Assembly: GCF_022539505.1 (NCBI RefSeq)
Contig: NC_061508.1
Location: 95,273,276 to 95,337,275, forward strand
Origin: Lolium rigidum
Lineage: Eukaryota; Streptophyta; Magnoliopsida; Poales; Poaceae
Direction of reading: 5' to 3'
DNA length: 64,000 bases
Made by a program: the position numbers and the translations under genes. Shown in pieces: positions 56,881 through 64,000 of the stretch. Numbering within the stretch: the stretch's first letter is position 1; the number at the start of each line of letters is the position of its first letter. The notes below the pieces were generated by a model. The model ran no database searches. It had not been told where the DNA came from and saw only the letters and a program-made list of their open reading frames with translations.

Positions 56881-58455
56881 TGATGGCGTGTAAGACACAC
56901 GTCCGTTGGGAACCCCAAGAGGAAGGTGTGATGCGCACAGCAGTAAGTTTTCCCTCAGTAAGAAACCAAGGTTATCGAACCGGTAGGAGTCAAGGAACAC
57001 GTGAAGGTTGTTGGTGGCGGAGTGTAGTGCGGCGCAACACCGGGGATTCCGGCGCCAACGTGGAACCTGCACAACACAATCAAAGTACTTTGCCCCAACG
57101 TAACAGTGAGGTTGTCAATCTCACCGGCTTGCTGTAAACAAAGGATTAGATGTATAGTGTGGAAGATGATGTTTGTTTGCGAAGAACAGTAAAGAACAGA
57201 GTTTGCAATAGATTGTATTTCAGATGTAAAGAATTGACCGGGGTCCACAGTTCACTAGTGGTGTCTCTCCCATAAGATAAATAGCATGTTGGGTGAACAA
57301 ATTATAGTTGGGCAATTGACAAATAGAGAGGGCATAACAATGCACATACATATCACGATGACTACTATGAGATTTAATCAGGGCATTACGACAAAGTACA
57401 TAGACCGCTATCCAGCATGCATCTATGCCTAAGAAGTCCACCTTCAGGTTAACATCCGAACCCCTTCCAGTATTAAGTTGCAAACAATAGACAATTGCAT
57501 TAAGTATGGTGCGTAATGTAATCAAGACAAATATCCTTAGACAAAGCATTGATGTTTTATCCCTAGTGGCAACAGCACATCCACAACCTTAGAACTTTCA
57601 CGTCACTCGTCCCGCATTCAATGGAGGGATGAACCCACTATCGAGCATAAATACTCCCTCTTGGAGTTACAAGTATCAACTTGGCCAGAGCCTCTACTAG
57701 CAACGGAGAGCATGCAAGAACATAAACAACACATATATGATAGATTGATAATCAACTTGACATAGTATTCCATATTCATCGGATCCCAACAAACACAAAT
57801 GTAGCATTACAAATAGATGATCTTGATCATGATAGACAGCTCACAAGATCTAACATGATAGCACAATGAGGAGAAGACAACCATCTAGCTACTGATATGG
57901 ACCCATAGTATAGGGGTGAACTACTTACACATCAATCCGGAGGCGATCATGGTGATGAAGAGTCCTCCGGGAGATGATTCCCCTCTCCGGCAGGGTGCCG
58001 GAGGCGATCTCCTGAATCCCCCGAGATGGGATTGGCGGCGGCGGCGTCTCTGGAAGGTTTTCCGTATCGTGGCTCTCGGTACTGGGGTTTTCGCGACGAA
58101 GGCTTTAAGTAGGCGGAAGGGCAGGGTTGGAGGGCTGGCGAGGGGCCCACACCATAGGGCGGCGCGGGCCCCCCTCTGGCCGCGCGGCCCTATGGTGGCG
58201 GCGCCTCGTCGCCCCACTTCGTAATCCCTTCGGTCTTCTGGAAGCTTCGTGGAAAAATAAGACCCTGGGCGTTGATTTCGTCCAATTCCGAGAATATTTC
58301 CTTTGTAGGATTTCTGAAATCAAAAACAGCAGAAAACAACAACTGACTCTTCGGCATCTCGTCAATAGGTTAGTGCTGGAAAATGCATAATAATGACATA
58401 AAGTGTGTATAAAACATGTGAGTATCATCATAAAAGTAGCATGGAACATAAGAAA
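56881..58455 (-). repeat. element C 5' LTR, main part
   Basis: Homologous to 45029-46634. The last 25 bases of this LTR lie at 59975-59999, beyond the inserted Helitron, for a rejoined length of about 1600 bp. Confidence 0.88.
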
Positions 58456-59974
58456 TCTATAATATCTATAAAGTTCATCCCCACTAAAATGCATTTAATG
58501 TTTGCAAGCTGAAATATGGTGAAGCCACATCATCTCATTAAATTTGATCCATTGGATTGCAATCGTATGTTCCAGGCTACACTATGCTCGAAACAACATT
58601 TTGAGTACGGTATGGCGTGTCTCCTTTCCCAGTGTAATCGAATCCTGCAAACCTTCGTCTTCTAATCCATTTAACAATTCAACTTTATTCAAAGATTGAT
58701 GGCGCACCTCGGATGACCCAGCAGGGGTGATCAGTTTTGCCTGTTTGCTTCCCCTTCCGATCCCCTCCACCTTCCACAATTTCAGGGTCGTCTTCTCACC
58801 TTCCGTGTGGTGTATACATATACTTCCTTCTCCTACCGCTGTAGGCTCGCGAGAGCACTCTCCGCCCTTGGAGTTATGCCTCCCGATGAACTTCCACACC
58901 ATGTCCTTTCCTTCCCAGCGTCAACGCTTGATGCGTGCTCCAGAATTTTGCTTCATTTCCCGTGAGAGTTGCAGTGATGCCGGAATTTCAATGAGGTAGG
59001 TAAATTCTGAATCACGACCATCAGTTTTGTTATACTAATTATTGAGCATAATAGAAAGCAGGGAATACATGTATCACGAACTCTGTTGTTGAAATGACCA
59101 ATTGCTAATGCCGAAGTTCTCCGTCAATGGCATCAGGGTCTCCGATCCTGCAACAGGTTTCTACGCTCTGTTTCTTCTCCACCAGTGCCGATATGTGTGC
59201 ATGGCAGATGACCTTTTCTTTTTGAAGGAGAGTTTCATGATAACTTTGAGCCATCGCCAAGCTCGGCAACTTGGCAACGAAGCAATATCAACGGCATGTG
59301 TGAGTCGGCTTTAAATTAATTACGATTCAGGTGTTGCGCTCTGTTGAAATACCTGGCGGCATCTTTCCTTGCACAGCGGCCAGCAGCATTATATAACCTT
59401 CGACAGATTTGCAGCGGACAACCATAAGGGCCAGCAGATACATTTTTTGATATGTTATTTTTCTGGCTACGTATGCAAATTGGGCAAGGGCAACAATCAA
59501 ACATGGGTGTGTTTCGCTTATGCTTATTCTGACGAGACCTCAAATTTTCTTTTCCACAAATTAGCAACTGCTGTATTTTTTCGTGTGGAGGAAAAGGCAT
59601 GCCCCCTTTACTAATTTAGCTGAACATAATTTTTCCAAATTTGCTAGATATCATGTTGATGCAAGGTTGTTCAGCTGTGGCTACATTTAGTGGTGAAATT
59701 TCAAGGAAGAGAATATTGTGCAACACCAACAGGCATAACCAATGAATCCATAAGAAATGGAATAAATCATATCCATCCATATTATCGAAGAAGGAAAAGA
59801 TTTTGTAAACATTAAACCTATATGCAATTACAATATTTCATTTTTTACCTTGCAATTATACCCTAGAAACAAAACATTTTATGTTGCAGCTATCATGTTA
59901 CATTTTTTCACAGCATGAATTTAATAATGTGTAATGCAATTAATTTCCGCAGCAACGCGCGGGGTATCACCTAG
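58456..59974 (+). mobile_element. Helitron, non-autonomous, 1.5 kb
   Basis: The insert starts TCTATAATATC and ends CACCTAG. It sits between A (58455) and T (59975) with no target duplication, as Helitrons do. A hairpin with stem CCGC (59947-59950) and GCGG (59959-59962) lies 9 bases before the terminal CTAG. Rejoining the flanks restores the LTR sequence AAGAAATTATAGATAC found in the other LTR of element C. No Rep/helicase is encoded. Parts of the interior look like captured exon pieces. Confidence 0.88.
58582..58902 (-). other. possible captured gene fragment in the Helitron
   Basis: An open minus-strand frame (VWKFIGRHNSKGGECSREP, then TTLKLWKVEGIG) has a gene-like composition, and a donor-like GGTAGG occurs on the plus strand near 58996. 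I do not recognise the protein. Further short frames at 59102-59314 and 59369-59614 may be other pieces. Confidence 0.35.
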
Positions 59975-59999
59975 TTATAGATACTTTTGAGACGTATCA
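59975..59999 (-). repeat. element C 5' LTR, displaced end
   Basis: TTATAGATACTTTTGAGACG and the following TATCA continue the LTR after the Helitron. The AGTCT duplication follows. Confidence 0.85.
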
Positions 60000-60172
60000 A
60001 GTCTCATGATGTATTTTCTTTATTTTTGAGGACCATTTTATAATCTTGTATCAATCTCTTAAGTACTGCAAGTTTCTAGGCCCTTTGGGGCCTCTCTAGT
60101 TCAAAAGAAAAACGAATCACACGACAAAGTGGTAGGAAACACAGCCCTCTCCCCCTTTTAAGGTAGTAGAGA

Positions 60173-60197
60173 AACCTGCAAATCCATCAAGGAAAAC
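60173..60197 (+). repeat. 25-bp direct repeat, right copy
   Basis: Perfect copy of 44894-44918. Confidence 0.7.
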
Positions 60198-61477
60198 ACC
60201 ATGTTTCACCTCGGGAATCCCACGCGACTCATCCTGGCTCCAAGCTCGCCACATGTGATGTGTCCTCTAATTAATCCAAAAGGAGATAACCAGGTGGGAC
60301 TCCCAATAGACCTTATCCCTCTTCGAGTGATTCTCCGTAGAAATTTCCCCAATACTTCTCGCATGCGACCATGGATGCCTCGACACTGCATCAAGCATCT
60401 CATCGTCCTCTGTCACCTCGTCGTCCCTCGCCGCATTGTCCTCAAGTTCAAGCCCGATGTCACCACTAGTTCCACGGTCCTCGCGCCCGCCGTCGGTCCC
60501 CGCATATTCTATAGCTGGAGAGGGGGGTGTCGGTGTCTTGCACCAATTCCTTCTTCGATTGGAATCGGGGTTGTCGTTGCTGCTGCAAGTTGGGTGCCAC
60601 GAGGGGTGGCCTTCCTACAAGGGGCGGCCAGCCTTGCTACGTGGAGCCGGTGGCGCTGCTGGCCAGCGGTTGCCGTCGTTGCTTCCAAGGCACATTTACT
60701 TCCATGGACCATGGGCGTTGATGGAAGCGCTTAGCATGTTGTTACTCCATGGCAACATCGTGCCACAACAACTGCCGTTCCGAAGCACTCCGTCCAACTT
60801 GTTTCCCACCATCTTGCGCCACCAAGGTCTTGATGCCACCATCGGCGTCTCCCTGCGGTCACCGTCACGAGGCATGGACGGTGGAATAGGAGAGCACATC
60901 AGTAGACGGGAACGGTATCATTGCATTGTGTGGGAGGGAACTTCCTCCACATCCATCCCGGTAGCCAACAAGACATGGCAGCAGGAGCACACAAGGCCCC
61001 GTCGGACCCGGTTGGGCCTAGATTGGGCCCGCAAAGCCCCCGCTGCCTCATTACATCAAGCCGACAGCCAGCACCGCCATCTCCAGTGATTGTCGGCGCT
61101 CCACCTCCACCTCAAGGGGACTAAGCCGATGCCATGAGAGCCGCCGGCCCGCCCCCTGCCCAAATGGTGCCCAAAGGGGCTGAAATAACTTGGCACTACC
61201 GCATTCATACGGGGCTCAACTGCTCTCTAGATCATGGTCGCAAATTGTGGCTCCTAAATTCTCCAAATACTTCTATTCTACCAATATCGATTGAGTAATA
61301 AAAGGAGCCATGAATCAAGAACCCTAAAGAAAAACTGCTCAAGTATGTCGTGACCTTCATCTGATCTAAAAAATAAGTATGTCGTGACCTTTTCCTCGGT
61401 CTCTCGTAGTCTCGTACGTGTGTGTTTGCGACCTGCAGAACGCTAGAACGCCAGAAAACGGTCTGCCATGGAGGAAA
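60198..61477. other. intergenic, GC-rich frames without a domain
   Basis: Open frames such as 60436-61089 show no recognisable motif and look like by-products of GC content. The region may be a decayed retroposon or gene fragment. Confidence 0.3.
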
Positions 61478-62250
61478 AAGGTCAAACCAAAATGCGAGCA
61501 TCACATCACATCACATCACATCGCATCCCACGGTGGCCAACCTGGATCGCCACTTGCATATTCGCGTAATCTTAGCATATCCTTGACGCTTTCAATGGTG
61601 TGCACCATCGATCCGTCCGTACCGCGTAACGGCCAGGATAGGAGCTGGAGAGGAGGCGGTCGCAGCTCGCAACGCCTCGATCGATAGGGAATCAGCATCA
61701 GGAACGGGTCGTCCGTCGTCCACGGCTCGTGACGCGGCCGCGGCCGCGTCGCGCAGCGCAGCGCCGCACGCCGGCCGGGAGACAGACCCCCGCGGCTGAG
61801 ACACCGCTCGCTCGCGGGCGTCGCCGGATGTTTGTTGTGTGTACCGACGGCGACGAACGATGGTCAACCAAAAACGCGAGCAGCCCGTCCCTCGATGCCA
61901 ACCTCGATCACCACTTGCCTTCGATATAAACCTTGACGTTTCCAACACTGTACGCCCCTCTAGATCCGTCCGTACCGCGCGCACTACCGCGTAACGACCA
62001 GCAGAGGAGATGACCGTCGACGCAACTCGTCGTAACCCATCGGGAATCAGGAACGGGTCGTCACGGTCACGAGTTCACGACTTATCACGCGGCGGCACAC
62101 GCCTCCACAGTCCACACGCCTGCCGGCCGACAGCCGCCGCGGTCGGGACACCGTTCGCGTGGTCGCCGGCGGCGATCGACCGTCGTGCGCCGTCGCGACG
62201 TATGGCGTGGGTGTGGGTGGGTGCTGCCGTCGCGGGGCGCCCGCGATTGC
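61478..62250 (+). repeat. old tandem duplication, about 380-bp unit
   Basis: The unit starting near 61478 (GGTCAAACCAAAATGCGAGC) reappears near 61861 (GGTCAACCAAAAACGCGAGC). Both continue with CCTTGACG, GATCCGTCCGTACCGCG, GGAACGGGTCGTC and a GC-rich block. Divergence and indels are substantial, so the event is old. No gene is supported in either copy. Confidence 0.65.
61500..61527 (+). repeat. CATCA microsatellite
   Basis: About five copies of the pentamer CATCA or its phase variants lie in the first unit of the tandem duplication and are absent from the second. Confidence 0.7.
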
Positions 62251-62606
62251 GAGGTGGGAAATGGCGGCGCTCGGAACCGTCGGGCGAGGCGTCAAGCACT
62301 GTCAACTGCTAAAAAAAAAAAGCACTGCCAACTGCTCGATCGATCGGTGGGGGACGTAGGTGGTTAGCCTGGACTTGGACGACCAGCTCGGTGATGGCGA
62401 GGCAGCCTGCCGGGCCGATGGAGCTGCCGAGAGCGGTCAAAGATGTCCAGCGTTTGATGAACTTTTTCAAATGCATGGACCGGGCCCTCGCCAGTTGTGC
62501 ATTTGCGCATGGTGGTGAGCGAGCGCGTCAACGGTCTGGGTTTCCACCCCCTTTCTCGGATTACACCTCCATGTTTCCGGGTTTTCGCTAAGCGGCTATA
62601 TCAGCA
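62251..62606. other. intergenic, no gene supported
   Basis: Contains an A run near 62311 and otherwise nothing I can name. Confidence 0.3.
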
Positions 62607-62614
62607 GCTCTGTC

Positions 62615-63206
62615 TTTTTTTTTTGGAATAGGACACTAGCGATTAAAAGAAATATCTTAATAGAAGTATCGAACGGTACAAAGTAACCAAAAAAAACAAC
62701 AATTACAACGAGGTCCTTGAGAAGCTCTTCATCCTCTCTGAATCGGCCTGACGTTGTTGGTTGCGGACAGGAAGTCGCCGAACGGGTTGGAAAGACCACA
62801 TCCGTCCCCGAGATGAAGAAGTAGGATAAACTACCAATGAAACTCCTTGACGATCGAAGATCTCCACGGCCGAACGGAATCCTCGAAGACCACACCACAC
62901 CCACAAGCTTTTCGACATCACCATCGTGATGGGGTTGAAGTTGGGAAAACATTATTGCACGAGGCGCCGCCGCCACCACATGAGCGCCACCGCTACAAAC
63001 AAAAACCATAAAGACTGAGAACGAACTTCCCAAATTTGGGAAACGGAGCCCTCCCATCGATGAGAGTCGCGATCCGCCACACCTCCATGGCCCGAAGGCC
63101 ACAGGGGCGGCCAAATCGGAGGCGTCCGCCGACGGGAGGAAGAGGAACCCTAATCGCCTAAGGATCCCCTCACAAGCGAAGGGGTACAGGAAGTTCCTTC
63201 GTGTCA
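62615..63206 (-). mobile_element. retroposon-like copy (minus strand)
   Basis: The plus strand opens with a T run, the A tail of a minus-strand transcript ending GTGTCCTATTCC. The other end includes GATTAGGGTTCCTC. Possible duplicated flanks, CAGCAGCTCTGTC (62602-62614) and CAGAGCTATGTC (63205-63216), differ by one indel and one or two substitutions. No RT motif is visible. The shape is that of the 17839-19260 retroposon. Confidence 0.45.
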
Positions 63207-63269
63207 GAGCTATGTCATCAGTGGTTTATCACAACAAACCGCGCACGATCGTCCTACTCACCGTCGATT

Positions 63270-63835
63270 GCGTAGATGATTCTCTTACATTATGCTTTGG
63301 GCAAGCTAATTTGGTTTCCCAAAATTCCTTATATTGGTGAAAACACGAGGTTGCGATGGTATGTCTCTTTGTCCATAGCGTCGTCACCCTCTTTGGGGGC
63401 GTTGTCCTCGAGCTCCGATTTCTATCGGCCTCACCCCGCTGTCATCATCGGCGGGCATGGTCAGGGACATCTCTTGAGGCACTTCCAACGCTGGGGTGGG
63501 GGTTCACGATCGACGACCTTCTATCTAATACATGTGACTTTGGCTTCACCACTATTCGCCTTGTTGTCCACAAGCGGGATGAGCGCTCCACAACCCAGAG
63601 TGAGAGGGCAAGCAGTCCGACGCCAACTTGGTGGGTGTGGTTCGACGATGTCCGGTGGTTCACAAGAAGGCATGGTTGCACCTTTACCTTAGTTGTCTCG
63701 GGTGCTTTGTCGGGGCGTGGCTACTACTTTATATTTTCTTTATATGCTTATCAGAGGATTCTCTTATCGCTTTGTATATGTTTAGTCGAGTTTTGTTTTT
63801 GTTTATAAAGTGGGCGGAAACCTGTTTTGAGGGGT
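63270..63835 (+). mobile_element. retroposon-like copy (plus strand)
   Basis: The 3' end carries ATAAAGTGGGCGGAAACC near 63808-63825, close to the ATAAAGTGGAGCGAGAGCC end of the copy at 16500-16905. Overlapping frames have no recognised domain. The 5' limit and target duplication were not found. Confidence 0.35.
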
Positions 63836-64000
63836 AAGAAGAACCCACGAAGTAAAATATTTGAAGTTACGCCATTTGGCCTTCGCCGTCGCCGCACCAT
63901 GCGTGTTGATTGACAATCAGTCGGTGTCATGCTTAGCGAGCGCGTACACGTGTGATCGAGTGACGTGGTTGTGGGCATGAAGCTCCACACCTCAATATAC

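Larger units (their letters stand above)
45029..59999 (-). mobile_element. element C: non-autonomous Athila-type LTR element, host of two later insertions
   Basis: The target duplication AGTCT lies at 45024-45028 and 60000-60004. On the minus strand the 5' LTR is 59999-59975 plus 58455-56881, split by a Helitron; the 3' LTR is 46634-45029. The tRNA-Asp primer site is intact (56869-56852), and a purine-rich CTAAGCTTGGGGATGCT precedes the 3' LTR at 46650-46635. The internal region is split by element B at the GTGAC duplication (48504-48508 and 55475-55479). Removing B and the Helitron leaves about 6.5 kb. Its only sizeable frame is the cargo ORF at 55909-56556. No RT or integrase is present. 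Confidence 0.9.

Noticed and set aside
60005..60172. Short independent gene at the right edge of the nest
   Set aside because: Only an AT-rich, LINE-tail-like stretch without a coding frame is present.
60436..61089. Plus-strand frame of about 217 codons
   Set aside because: No motif, and overlapping frames on both strands suggest a GC effect.

Overview
The window is nuclear DNA from a grass, most likely a Pooideae species (the wheat/barley/oat/Brachypodium side of the family). The evidence is GC-rich split genes with GT-AG introns, Stowaway and Tourist MITEs, a PIF/Harbinger element with TTA target duplications, MULEs, a Helitron, and Athila-type LTR elements primed by tRNA-Asp of a sort I associate with Triticeae genomes. 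No rRNA, tRNA, CRISPR or bacterial feature was seen. Species assignment is inference.

Layout. 1-9180: a CACTA terminus, then a PIF/Harbinger element (1831-9179) holding a decayed Myb-like ORF1 and, nested in it, a structurally complete short-LTR copia element (4226-9077). 9180-21477: intergenic DNA with a FAR1-type MULE ruin (about 12140-15660) pierced by a truncated L1 LINE, a 1.4-kb non-LTR retroposon with a 14-bp target duplication, and a 181-bp solo LTR. 21478-30289: two intact host genes on the minus strand, a UBA-coiled-coil-PUB protein (12 coding exons) and a single-exon FHA-domain protein with a four-fold internal repeat; a Stowaway MITE lies between them. 30290-39976: MITEs, non-autonomous Athila-type element A (31503-38328) and a candidate Pack-MULE (38435-39967). 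41120-43770: an intact six-exon SAM-domain gene (minus), with a broken gene fragment head-to-head beside it. 44919-60172: a nest in which minus-strand element C (45029-59999) is interrupted by plus-strand relative B (48509-55474) and, in one LTR, by a 1.5-kb Helitron (58456-59974). 60198-64000: intergenic DNA with an old tandem duplication and two retroposon-like copies.

How it works together. The three host genes look complete: every exon joins in frame. UBA and PUB domains suggest a CDC48/p97 and ubiquitin adaptor, FHA a phosphothreonine reader, and SAM a protein-interaction module; nothing indicates that they form a pathway. The rest is transposon succession that can be ordered from target duplications: Harbinger before copia, MULE before L1, C before B and before the Helitron. 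The most unusual biology is that A, B and C share LTR architecture, tRNA-Asp priming and a 3' half with repeated polypurine-like motifs, yet each carries a different ORF where gag-pol should be.
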